A stretch of DNA of 64,000 nucleotides, from assembly GCF_900112225.1 (NCBI RefSeq), contig NZ_FOLD01000012.1:62001-126000 (forward strand). The letters are read 5' to 3'. Positions 16,889 to 25,080 of the stretch are shown piece by piece (position 1 is the stretch's first letter; every line of letters starts with the position of its first letter). Origin of the DNA: Massilia yuzhufengensis. GTDB taxonomy: Bacteria; Pseudomonadota; Gammaproteobacteria; Burkholderiales; Burkholderiaceae_D. Made by a program: the position numbers and the translations under genes. The notes beneath the pieces were generated by a model. It searched no databases and had not been told where the DNA came from. It worked only from the letters and a program-made list of their open reading frames with translations.

Positions 16889-18261
16889 TGGCGGCGCGCC
16901 TGAGAGCAGGGTTAGCGGCGCTGGCGCTGTATGCCAGCGCGGGCGTGGCGGCGGAACCGGCCCCGGTGCGCCACATCGAAGGCAGCCTCGCCAACGGCGC
17001 GCGCTACACCTTCGACGTGCCGCCCGACTGGAACGGCACCGTGCTGCTGTTCAGCCGCGGCTATTCGGCCGGTCCCAGCGCCGGCCCGGTGCGCAATGTG
17101 GCCAAAGGCGAGAAGGACTTGCTGCTGACGCGCGGTTTCGCGCTCGCCGCATCGGGCTTCTCGAAAGCCGGCTGGGCGCTGGAAGAAGCGGTGCCGGACC
17201 AGGTGGCCACGCTCGACGCCTTCAGCGCCCAGGTGGGCAAGCCGACACGCACGATCGCCTGGGGCACCTCGATGGGCGGCCTGGTGACGATCGCGCTGCT
17301 GGAGCGCCATCCCCAGCGCTTCGATGCCGGCCTGGCCCTGTGTGCCTCGGCTGCGGGCACGCCCGGCATGATGAATGCGGCGCTGGACGGCGCCTGGGCC
17401 TTCAAGACTTTGTTGGCTCCGGACAGCGCGCTGCCGGTGCTGTTCAATGGCCCGGCGGGCGAGGGCAAGGCCCAGCTGGCGCAGTGGCAGGCCCAGCTCG
17501 ACGCGGCCCAGTCCAACCCGGCGGGCCGTGCGCGCCTGGCGCTGGCCGCGACCCTGGGCCAGGTGCCGACCTGGATCGACGCGGGCAGCGCCCAGCCGGC
17601 GCCTGGCGACATCGCGGCCCAGCAGCACCAGCTATATAAAGGCTTCATCGGTGCGACCCTGCTGCCGCGCGACGACCAGCTGGCGCGCGCGGGCGGGAAT
17701 TTTTCGTGGAATACCGGCATCGACTATGCGGCCCAGCTGAAGAAATCGGGTCGCACGGAGTTCGTGCGCACGTTGTATGCGCAGGCCGGCCTGGACCTGG
17801 ACGCCGACCTGGCGCGCCTGGCCGCCGCGCCGCGCATCGCGGCCGAGCCGGGCGCCGTCGACTACATGAAGCGCAACTATGCGCCGAGTGGGAAGCTGAC
17901 CAAACCGATGCTGCTGGTGCAGACCGTGTCCGACCAGGTGACGCTGGCCGAATTCACGGGCGAATACGCGCGCCTGGCCCGCGCCGCAGGGGCGGGGGAC
18001 CTGGTACGCGAAGCCTATGTGCAGCGCGTCGGGCACTGCAACTTCAAGCCCGGCGAAACGGTGGCGGCGCTCATGACCCTGCAAGACCGTATCGCCGGCA
18101 ACGCCTGGAAGGCCGATCCGGCATCGCTCAATGCGCTGGCGGCGACCGTGGCGCCGGATGGCGCCGACTACACCGCCTTCACGCCGGCGCCCTTCATCCG
18201 GCCCTGCTCCGGATCCGAAGGAAGCTGCGCGGGCGAGCCTAAGGCTGCACCACCACGGTAA
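16888..18261 (+). CDS. secreted alpha/beta hydrolase
   Basis: A 457-residue protein with an N-terminal signal peptide (about residues 5-22) and an alpha/beta-hydrolase core. The nucleophile elbow is GTSMGG with Ser128, the late His is in RVGHCNFKPGE, and an Asp in VQTVSDQVT is a likely third member. Its ATG shares one base with the TGA of the TonB receptor, so the two are translationally coupled. A periplasmic esterase acting on the imported compound is a reasonable inference (for example a hydroxycinnamoyl ester), but the exact substrate is open. The 3' end overlaps the convergent OmpA-like gene by 23 bases. Confidence 0.85.
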   Translation: MAARLRAGLAALALYASAGVAAEPAPVRHIEGSLANGARYTFDVPPDWNGTVLLFSRGYSAGPSAGPVRNVAKGEKDLLLTRGFALAASGFSKAGWALEEAVPDQVATLDAFSAQVGKPTRTIAWGTSMGGLVTIALLERHPQRFDAGLALCASAAGTPGMMNAALDGAWAFKTLLAPDSALPVLFNGPAGEGKAQLAQWQAQLDAAQSNPAGRARLALAATLGQVPTWIDAGSAQPAPGDIAAQQHQLYKGFIGATLLPRDDQLARAGGNFSWNTGIDYAAQLKKSGRTEFVRTLYAQAGLDLDADLARLAAAPRIAAEPGAVDYMKRNYAPSGKLTKPMLLVQTVSDQVTLAEFTGEYARLARAAGAGDLVREAYVQRVGHCNFKPGETVAALMTLQDRIAGNAWKADPASLNALAATVAPDGADYTAFTPAPFIRPCSGSEGSCAGEPKAAPPR

Positions 18262-18994
18262 CGCGGCGTTTCGACGCATTGGCCAGCGATGGCGGTGCGT
18301 CGATCGCCTGCGGGTCGATGCGCCAGTCGAGCTTGACCGAGCTTTCCGGTACTCCCAGGCGCACCAGCGCCAGCTTCACCATCTCGGCCCTGGCCTTCGC
18401 CAGCGCCTTCGGTTCGGCCAGGCGCCGGCCCGAAACAGTGAAACCCTTTACGTCCGCATAGCCGGTCACTTTGACGCTGCGCGCCTTGCTGGCCACCGAA
18501 TACAGCATGGCCTTCTCAAGCGTGGTCTCGACGCTCTGGTAGATCAGGCGGTCGTCGTTGTAGCTGAAACCGACCTCGTAAGTCTGGACGCTGAAGGGCG
18601 CGACCGGCATGGTCCGCGCCACGCCGAGCGGCTGCAGGAGTTCCGCAGGCAGCACCGAGGGCTTGCTGGGGAAGCCTTCCGGCGGAATGATCACTTCCGT
18701 GCAAGGCTCGTCCAGTACAGCCACCCGCACCGGGTTGAGCGCGACCCCGCCGCAGATATCCCTGGCGCCCGCCACTTCGCCTTCGACCAGCACCATGCGT
18801 CCGACCAGCGGCTTGTTGGCGGCATCGGTAACGTCGTAGCGAACGCCAGTGGCGCCGTCGGTGGCCAGCCAGCAGCCGGACTTGCGGCCATTCTCGGTGT
18901 CGCGGTAGACCGGGCAGGCGACGAATTCGACCGCCTGCGCCTGGACCAGTGCGCCCAGCAGCGCCGTGCAAAGCAGTGTGCGGCTTGTCTTCAT
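18239..18994 (-). CDS. exported protein with a C-terminal OmpA-like domain
   Basis: A 251-residue protein with a signal peptide (TLLCTALLGALVQAQA), a Cys-containing N-terminal domain (Cys27, Cys41 and others, probably disulfide-bonded in the periplasm) and an OmpA/MotB-like C-terminal domain (KVTGYADVKG, then RRLAEPKALAKARAE, closing NASKRRVTVVVQP). Such domains bind peptidoglycan or act as periplasmic anchors. Its start codon shares one base with the stop of the cytochrome gene, so they are coupled. The pair may form a periplasmic electron-transfer or sensing unit; the function is not known. Confidence 0.75.
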   Translation of the reverse strand: MKTSRTLLCTALLGALVQAQAVEFVACPVYRDTENGRKSGCWLATDGATGVRYDVTDAANKPLVGRMVLVEGEVAGARDICGGVALNPVRVAVLDEPCTEVIIPPEGFPSKPSVLPAELLQPLGVARTMPVAPFSVQTYEVGFSYNDDRLIYQSVETTLEKAMLYSVASKARSVKVTGYADVKGFTVSGRRLAEPKALAKARAEMVKLALVRLGVPESSVKLDWRIDPQAIDAPPSLANASKRRVTVVVQP

Positions 18995-20496
18995 TACAGC
19001 ACTTTCATCAGGTTGACCAGGTCCTGCTTTTCCTGCTCGGTGAACTGGATGTGGTAGCGGCGGTCGTAGATGTCGACGATTTCGCGCAGGGTCCCGGCCG
19101 CGCCGTTGGCGAAGTAGGGCGCGCGGCCGGCGAGGCCGCGCATCGACTGGGTGGTGATCTTGCCGATGTCCTCGCAGCGTCCGGTGGTGAGCGCATAGCC
19201 CGGGTCCTGGGTATAGACCACCTTGCCCAGGAAGGGGTGCGGCTTGTAGCCGGGCTTGCAGGTGAGCTTGAACAGCGGCAGTTCCGGCGAAGGCTTGGCG
19301 TGCGGCTCGTTGGTGGTGCCCAGGTCGATGCGGCCCGGGGCGATGTCGATGCCGCTGCCGTGCATGTTGTGGCACATGGCGCAGGAGTTGAGCACCGGGT
19401 CGCCGAAGCCCATCGAATTGATGCCGGCCGAGCCCTTGATCAGGAAGTTGCGCTTGCTGAACAGCTCCGCGCCGCGCGCCACCGATTCGCGGAATTTCTG
19501 TTGTTCGACATTCGCCGATGGCGCGGACTTGCCCGCTTTCCAGGCCAGGAACTCCTTCCAGATCGGGTTGGAGCCCGATTGCAGCATGCCGCCCTTGTTC
19601 TCTTCGATATGCTGCGGGCCGCCCTTGGCGCCGGCCTCGCTCAGGCTGCCGCCCCATTGGTCGTGGCTTTGTGCGCTGGAGATCTGCGATTCGAACTCGA
19701 CGATCTGGCGCAGCTGCTCCGGCGTGGGGTCGCCATGCATCTGCAAATGGGTGCGGATGGCGTCGACCGCCTGGTCTTTCAGGGTGAGCACACGGGTGTC
19801 GGCCATCAGGGCTTCGCTCACGTACTCCCCGGTTTCCGGGTCGCGCTGCAGCGGCAGGCCGCTTTTCGGGTCGAACGAGAAGCCGACCGCCGTGATGTAT
19901 TTCAGGTTGGCCACCGGGCGCGGGCGGCGGAACACAGAGATCGTCGGGTTGCTGCTGGCCAGGCCATACTCGCGGCTGGTGTTGCAGCCGGTCGGGTCGC
20001 GCACCACCTCGATGGTGAACTCGGGCTTTACCTTCTTGCCGGCGGCATCGACCGGTGGCCACACCCGCGGGATGCGGAACAGGCCGCGCTCGAGCAGCAG
20101 CGAGTGCGAGGCCCGGTCCTGCATCGGCAAATTCGGGCAGTTGGCGCCGTCGCCGGCCGCGAAGATCGGGTCCTTCTCGCGCAGCAGGGTCCAGCGCGCG
20201 TTGATGGTCTTCAGCGACAGGCTCATGCCGTCGGCCGGCTGGTGGCAGCTGATGCAGGCGCGCCCGTTGCTGCCGAGCGCCGTAAAGAAGGGGTGGCCCT
20301 TGGTGATGGTCTGGCCGGCCCCGTTCAGCGTGGTCAGTTTGCCATGCTCGTTGGCGTAGACCTGCTCGCGCGGGAACACGCGGGTGTCGCCGGGTTCCCA
20401 CCAGCGTTCGATGGCGCCGTCGTAGGCGGCGTAGCCGGTGCTCGCCGCCAGGACGGCGAGGGCGGCGCCGGTGAGGCGGATCAGGTGTTTTTTCAT
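18994..20496 (-). CDS. periplasmic diheme cytochrome c, peroxidase/MauG-like
   Basis: A 500-residue exported protein (signal peptide to about residue 23) with two heme-c motifs: CISCH at 81-85 and CAMCH near 373. The C-terminal segment MRGLAGRAPYFANGAAGTLREIVDIY resembles the end of bacterial diheme cytochrome c peroxidases and their relatives. Many such proteins pass electrons to or from periplasmic oxidases. It is encoded 69 bases after the CoA-transferase gene on the same strand and is coupled to the OmpA-like gene. An operon with the CoA-transferase would put it under the MarR-type operators at 22158, suggesting a part in phenolic metabolism. Confidence 0.85.
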   Translation of the reverse strand: MKKHLIRLTGAALAVLAASTGYAAYDGAIERWWEPGDTRVFPREQVYANEHGKLTTLNGAGQTITKGHPFFTALGSNGRACISCHQPADGMSLSLKTINARWTLLREKDPIFAAGDGANCPNLPMQDRASHSLLLERGLFRIPRVWPPVDAAGKKVKPEFTIEVVRDPTGCNTSREYGLASSNPTISVFRRPRPVANLKYITAVGFSFDPKSGLPLQRDPETGEYVSEALMADTRVLTLKDQAVDAIRTHLQMHGDPTPEQLRQIVEFESQISSAQSHDQWGGSLSEAGAKGGPQHIEENKGGMLQSGSNPIWKEFLAWKAGKSAPSANVEQQKFRESVARGAELFSKRNFLIKGSAGINSMGFGDPVLNSCAMCHNMHGSGIDIAPGRIDLGTTNEPHAKPSPELPLFKLTCKPGYKPHPFLGKVVYTQDPGYALTTGRCEDIGKITTQSMRGLAGRAPYFANGAAGTLREIVDIYDRRYHIQFTEQEKQDLVNLMKVL

Positions 20497-20565
20497 GGGG
20501 TCGACGCCTGGGAATGGCTAGCGGCGCGCATCATCATACCGTGGCGCGCCGCGTGCATGGAAGGA

Positions 20566-22134
20566 TTACTTCGCGCCGTTCGCGGCGATGCACACGGCCA
20601 GCCCGCCCCAGGCAGGCTGGAACAGGGCCGCGTCCATCTGCTTCACGTCGCGCATGATGGGGCGGAAGCCCATGTGGGCCAGCACGTCGCGCTCCAGGTC
20701 GACGCCTGGTGCGATCTCGGTCAGTTCCAGGCCATCGGGCGTGAGCTCGAACACCGCGCGCTCCGTCACGAACAGCACTTCCTGCCCGCGGCGGGCGGCA
20801 TCCAGGCCATTGAAGGTGATCTGTTCGACCTGCTTGATGAATTTCGGGACCTTGCCTTCCTGGAGGATCTGCAGCGCGCCGTCGACCACCTTCACTTCCA
20901 GGCCGCCGGCCGTGAAGCTGCCGCAGAAGACCAGCTTTTTGGTGGAACGGGTAATGTTGACGAAGCCGCCACAACCGACCGGCCGGCCATTGAACTTGCT
21001 GACATTGACGTTGCCGCTGTTGTCGGTCTGGGCCAGCCCCAGGAAACTGGCATCCAGGCCGCCGCCATCGTAGAAATCGAACTGGGCGCTTTGCTCGATG
21101 ATCGATTCGGCGTTATAGGCCAATGCGAAGTCGCCGCCCTGGGCCGGGATGCCGCCATTCACGCCGCTCTCGATCGACAGCGTCAACAGGCCGGACACGC
21201 CTTCTTCCGCCGCGATCGACGGAATGCCGGCCGGGATGCCGATGCCCAGGTTGGTCACCGCGCCTTCCTTGAGTTCCATCGCGGCGCGGCGCGCGATCAC
21301 CTTGCGCTCGTCGAGCAGCATCGGTTCGAGTGAATTGACCGGCACCCTGGCGTCGCCGCACAGGGCAGGGTTGAACTGGGTGGTAATCGACTGCATGTGG
21401 TTTTCCGGTTTGCCGATCACGACGTAATCCACCACCAGGCCCGGGATCTTGACCGCTTTCGGGTGCAGGCTGCCGGCCTGCACGATGCGCTCGACCTGGG
21501 CGATGACGATGCCGCCGCAGGCCTTGGCCGCCTGGGCCAGCGCCAGCTGCTCGAGCAGCACGCCTTCTTTATCGAGCGTGATGTTGCCGTTTTCATCGGC
21601 CACGGTGCCGCGGATAATGGCCACGTCGATGTGCGGGCGCGGGTAGAACAGCCACTCTTCGCCGGCGAATTCGACCAGCTGCACCAGGTCGTCCTTCGCG
21701 CTGGCGTTCAGTTTGCCGCCTTCCAGGCGCGGATCGACGAAGGTGCCCAGGCCGACCTTGGTCAGCAGGCCCGGCGTTTTCGCGGCGATGTGGCGCGCCA
21801 GGTGGGACAGCGAACCTTGCGGGAAGTTGTAGGCTTCGACCTGGTCGTCGAAGATCATCTTCATCAGTTCCTTGCCGGTCTGGCCGAAGTGGCCGGCCAC
21901 GGTGCGGCGGATCATGCCCGGGTGGGCGAAGTGCACCATGCCGCCGTCGCGGCTGTTGCCGATGGCGCCGCAGGCCCAGGTGGTGAGCAAGCGCGGGTGG
22001 CCGGTGTCCAGGAAGCGGCGTTCGATGCCCTTCAATACTTCTTCAGGTAGGCTGATCATGGCCAGCCCGCCCAGGAAAATCGTCGCTTCGTCCTTGATCA
22101 GGCTACCCGCTTCATCGGCGCTGATGAGTTTCAT
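20566..22134 (-). CDS. family I acyl-CoA:carboxylate CoA-transferase (YdiF-like, fused alpha-beta)
   Basis: A 522-residue single-chain CoA-transferase combining the alpha and beta halves that are separate in PcaI/PcaJ. The alpha half runs to about residue 250 and carries GGLAMISLPEEVL. The beta half has the catalytic glutamate Glu322 in LSIESGVNGG. Enzymes of this kind move CoA between short-chain or aromatic acyl groups and acetate or similar acids. It is divergent from the enoyl-CoA hydratase gene and flanked by putative MarR operators, so a role in releasing 4-hydroxybenzoate (or a relative) from its CoA ester, or in activating the acid, is likely. This substrate is inferred from context only. 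Confidence 0.88.
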   Translation of the reverse strand: MKLISADEAGSLIKDEATIFLGGLAMISLPEEVLKGIERRFLDTGHPRLLTTWACGAIGNSRDGGMVHFAHPGMIRRTVAGHFGQTGKELMKMIFDDQVEAYNFPQGSLSHLARHIAAKTPGLLTKVGLGTFVDPRLEGGKLNASAKDDLVQLVEFAGEEWLFYPRPHIDVAIIRGTVADENGNITLDKEGVLLEQLALAQAAKACGGIVIAQVERIVQAGSLHPKAVKIPGLVVDYVVIGKPENHMQSITTQFNPALCGDARVPVNSLEPMLLDERKVIARRAAMELKEGAVTNLGIGIPAGIPSIAAEEGVSGLLTLSIESGVNGGIPAQGGDFALAYNAESIIEQSAQFDFYDGGGLDASFLGLAQTDNSGNVNVSKFNGRPVGCGGFVNITRSTKKLVFCGSFTAGGLEVKVVDGALQILQEGKVPKFIKQVEQITFNGLDAARRGQEVLFVTERAVFELTPDGLELTEIAPGVDLERDVLAHMGFRPIMRDVKQMDAALFQPAWGGLAVCIAANGAK

Positions 22135-22157
22135 GTCTGTCTCCGTCGTGGAAATTA

Positions 22158-22172
22158 GTTATGTTTCATAAT
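22158..22172. promoter_or_regulatory. putative MarR operator upstream of the CoA-transferase
   Basis: GTTATG-TTT-CATAAT, a near-perfect palindrome located 24 bases upstream of the CoA-transferase start (minus strand). A further half-site AGTATAACT lies at 22181-22189. It belongs to the same motif family as the perfect site at 22279, on the other side of this divergent promoter. Confidence 0.6.
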
Positions 22173-22278
22173 CGTATTCGAGTATAACTATATTTCGGCG
22201 ACCCTTCAAGGCTTGAAGGACGCTTCCGACGATGTTGTGAAACGGGCGCAGAAACAATCTTGCACAGGCCGCGATTTT

Positions 22279-22293
22279 GTTATAAAGTATAAC
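22279..22293. promoter_or_regulatory. putative MarR operator upstream of the enoyl-CoA hydratase/fcs operon
   Basis: GTTATA-AAG-TATAAC, a perfect inverted repeat with a 3-base spacer. It lies 61 bases before the preferred start at 22355 and only 4 bases before an alternative ATG at 22298, which argues for the later start. Confidence 0.7.
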
Positions 22294-22354
22294 CATTATG
22301 AGACATCATCAAACCTTCCGTGAAGTGCCGCGCACCAGTGCAGAGAGCGAAACC

Positions 22355-23143
22355 ATGACAGATAACCAGACCCCACCGCTGCTGAAGCTGGAGATGATCG
22401 GCGCAGTGGCGCGCATCACCATGTGCCGTGCGGCCAAGCGCAACGCCCTGAGCGACAGCCTGGTCGCCGCCCTGCGTGACACTTTCGACAACCTGCCGCC
22501 GGAAGCCCGCGCGGCCGTGCTGACCGGCGAGGGCAGCGCCTTCTGCGCAGGCCTCGACCTGTCCGAGGTACGTGAAAACAATACCACCGAGGGTGTCCTG
22601 CACTCGCGCATGTGGCATGCTGCATTCGAGAAGATCGCCTTCGGCCGGGTGCCGGTGGTGGTGGTCATGCACGGCGCGGTGGTGGGCGGCGGCCTGGAAC
22701 TGGCCAGCGCCTGCCACATCCGCGTGGCCGAGGAATCGGCCTTCTACGCGCTGCCGGAAGGCTCGCGCGGCCTGTTCGTCGGCGGCGGCGGTTCGGCGCG
22801 CATCTCGCGCCTGATCGGCGTGTCGGCCATGACCGACCTGATGCTCACCGGCCGCGTGCTCTCGGCCGCCGAAGGCCATGCGGCCGGCGTGAGCCAGTAC
22901 CTGGTGGGCGAGGGCGAAGGCCTGGACAAGGCCATGGGCCTGGCGGCCCGCATCGCCTCGAATGCGCCGATGACCAATTACGGCGTGATGCACGTACTGC
23001 CGCGCATCGCCGACCAGTCGATCCAGGACGGCATGATGACCGAAGCGCTGATGGCTGCGGTGGCATCCAGCGACCCGGACACGCGCGGACGGCTGGCCGC
23101 TTTCCTCGACGCCAAGGCCAACAAGGTACGCTCGGCAGGCTGA
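22355..23143 (+). CDS. enoyl-CoA hydratase/isomerase family protein (crotonase)
   Basis: A 262-residue crotonase-fold enzyme. The oxyanion-hole segments are SAFCAGLDLSEV and AVVGGGLELASACHI, and a Glu in ALPEGSRGLFVGGGGS occupies the place of the first catalytic glutamate. The usual second glutamate position (after LTGRVLSAAE) is less clear. It directly precedes feruloyl-CoA synthase, so it should act on a hydroxycinnamoyl-CoA: either simple hydration to the 3-hydroxyacyl-CoA, or hydration plus retro-aldol cleavage as in HCHL enzymes. The dehydrogenase and thiolase that follow in the same operon favour hydration. The start at 22355 gives a normal length; 22298 would start on the operator. Confidence 0.85.
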   Translation: MTDNQTPPLLKLEMIGAVARITMCRAAKRNALSDSLVAALRDTFDNLPPEARAAVLTGEGSAFCAGLDLSEVRENNTTEGVLHSRMWHAAFEKIAFGRVPVVVVMHGAVVGGGLELASACHIRVAEESAFYALPEGSRGLFVGGGGSARISRLIGVSAMTDLMLTGRVLSAAEGHAAGVSQYLVGEGEGLDKAMGLAARIASNAPMTNYGVMHVLPRIADQSIQDGMMTEALMAAVASSDPDTRGRLAAFLDAKANKVRSAG

Positions 23144-23224
23144 CCAGCCGACGACCGCAGCCGGTCGGGAAGTGCGGCAACAGCACTCGGCAGGCGGGAT
23201 GACAGAATGAACGGAGACACGAGC

Positions 23225-25072
23225 ATGGAAGCACACGTCCGCTACCGCCCGGTGGCATTCGGCGACGACGCAGTCCGGGTCCGCGAGGCCAAGGGCGCCA
23301 CCTATGTACAGGCCGTCGCGCCGCTGGGCAGCTACGCCCGGCGCACGACCGACCGCCTGCGCCACTGGGCGCAGCAGGCGCCGGAGCGCAGTTTCATCGC
23401 CCGCCGATGCAATGACGGCGCCTGGCGCCATATCAGCTATGCCCAGGCGCTGGGCAGCGCCCGCGCCATCGGCCAGGCCCTGCTCGATCGCGGCTTGTCG
23501 AGCCAGCGCCCGGTGGTGATCCTGTCAGGGAACGACCTCGAGCACGCCATGCTGGCGCTGGCCTGCCAGTATGTCGGTGTGCCGTATGCACCGATCTCGC
23601 CGGCCTATTCGCTGGTGTCGCAGGACTTCGACAAGCTGCGCCATATCGTCAAGCTGCTCAATCCCGGCCTGGTGTTCGCCGCAGACGGCGCCGCCTTCGG
23701 CCGTGCGATGGCGGCCTGCTGTGGGCCGGACGTCGAATTCGTCGTCACGGGCGGCATGCCGGATGGGCGTGAAGCGACGCTGTTCTCGGCGCTGGAAAGT
23801 AGCGAACCATCGGCTGCGGTGGATGCGGCCATGGAAGCCGTCGGTCCCGAGACGATCGCCAAGTTCCTGTTCACCTCCGGCTCGACCAAGCTGCCCAAGG
23901 CGGTGGTGAATACCCACCGCATGTTGTGCAGCAATATGCAGATGCTGGCCCAGGTCTGGCCCTTCCTGCTGGAAGAGCCGCCGGTGCTGCTCGATTGGCT
24001 GCCCTGGAACCACACTTTCGGCGGCAACAAGGACTTCAACCTGGTGCTGTTCAATGGCGGCACCCTGTACATCGACGACGGCAAGCCGACCCCGCAGCTG
24101 ATCGGCACGACGATCGCCAACCTGCGCGAGATCGCCCCGACCATCTATTTCAACGTACCGAAGGGCTGGGACGACCTGGCCAATGCGCTGGCCAGTGACA
24201 CTGCCCTGCGCGACAACTTCTATAGCCGCCTCAAGCTCCAGTTCTACGCCGGCGCCGCGCTGGCCCAGCCGGTGTGGGACAAGCTGCACGCCAGCGCGGA
24301 AAGCGCCTGCGGGGAACGTATCCGCATGACCACGGGCCTGGGCATGACCGAGACCGCGCCTTGCGCGCTGTTCGCCATGCGCGAAGACGTGCATGCGGGC
24401 GAACTCGGTGTACCGAGCCCTGGCATGGAAGTCAAGCTGGTCCCCTGCGGCGACAAGCTCGAGGTGCGCTACCGCGGCCCCAGCGTCACGCCCGGCTACT
24501 GGAAGGCGCCGGAGGAAACCGCCGCCATGTTCGACGAGGAAGGCTTCTTCTGCTCGGGCGACGCCGTGAAATGGCTGGACCCGCAGCAGCCGCACCTGGG
24601 CTTCGTGTTCGACGGCCGCGTGGCCGAGGACTTCAAGCTCTATACCGGCACCTGGGTCAGCGTCGGCCCGCTGCGCGGCCGCATCATGCACGAGGGCGCG
24701 CCCTATGTGCAGGATGCCGTCGTCACCGGCCATGACCGCGCCGACATCGGCCTGTTGATCATCCCGAACCTGGCGCAGTGCCGCACGCTGGCCGCGCTGG
24801 GGGAGGGCGCGGCGCCTGGCGAGGTGCTGGCCGCCGGCCCGGTGCGCGCCTACTTTGACCAGTTGGTCAAGAAACTCCACGGCCAGGGCAGCGGCAGCGC
24901 CACCCGCGTCACGCGCGCGCTGCTGCTCACCGAGCCGCCGTCGATCGACCGCGGTGAAATCACCGACAAGGGCTCGATCAACCAGCGCGCGGTGCTGACC
25001 CACCGCGCAGCGCTGGTCGAGCTGCTCTATGCGGGACAGGATCCCGCGATCTTCCACGCTGGCGCACACTGA
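23225..25072 (+). CDS. fcs: feruloyl-CoA synthase (hydroxycinnamate:CoA ligase)
   Basis: An ANL-superfamily ligase of 615 residues that activates ferulate, p-coumarate or caffeate with ATP and CoA. The AMP-binding motif reads FLFTSGSTKLPKAVVNTHRM, the form specific to feruloyl-CoA synthases (Thr-Lys-Leu-Pro in place of the common TGxPK). LDWLPWNHTFGGN and the later TTGLGMTETAP are also typical of the subfamily, as is its length of about 620. The ATG at 23225 is preferred because GGAGA lies 7 bases upstream; an in-frame ATG at 23207 lacks this. It lies 81 bases after the hydratase gene and 8 bases before the thiolase gene. Its CoA-ester product is the probable inducer of the MarR regulon. Confidence 0.93.
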   Translation: MEAHVRYRPVAFGDDAVRVREAKGATYVQAVAPLGSYARRTTDRLRHWAQQAPERSFIARRCNDGAWRHISYAQALGSARAIGQALLDRGLSSQRPVVILSGNDLEHAMLALACQYVGVPYAPISPAYSLVSQDFDKLRHIVKLLNPGLVFAADGAAFGRAMAACCGPDVEFVVTGGMPDGREATLFSALESSEPSAAVDAAMEAVGPETIAKFLFTSGSTKLPKAVVNTHRMLCSNMQMLAQVWPFLLEEPPVLLDWLPWNHTFGGNKDFNLVLFNGGTLYIDDGKPTPQLIGTTIANLREIAPTIYFNVPKGWDDLANALASDTALRDNFYSRLKLQFYAGAALAQPVWDKLHASAESACGERIRMTTGLGMTETAPCALFAMREDVHAGELGVPSPGMEVKLVPCGDKLEVRYRGPSVTPGYWKAPEETAAMFDEEGFFCSGDAVKWLDPQQPHLGFVFDGRVAEDFKLYTGTWVSVGPLRGRIMHEGAPYVQDAVVTGHDRADIGLLIIPNLAQCRTLAALGEGAAPGEVLAAGPVRAYFDQLVKKLHGQGSGSATRVTRALLLTEPPSIDRGEITDKGSINQRAVLTHRAALVELLYAGQDPAIFHAGAH

Positions 25073-25080
25073 GGATATAC

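Noticed and set aside
22355..23143. Naming the crotonase as hydroxycinnamoyl-CoA hydratase-lyase (HCHL)
   Set aside because: The sequence does not follow the HCHL pattern I know (SEINWGIPPGN region), and the adjacent thiolase and dehydrogenase fit simple hydration. Left as an unresolved family assignment.
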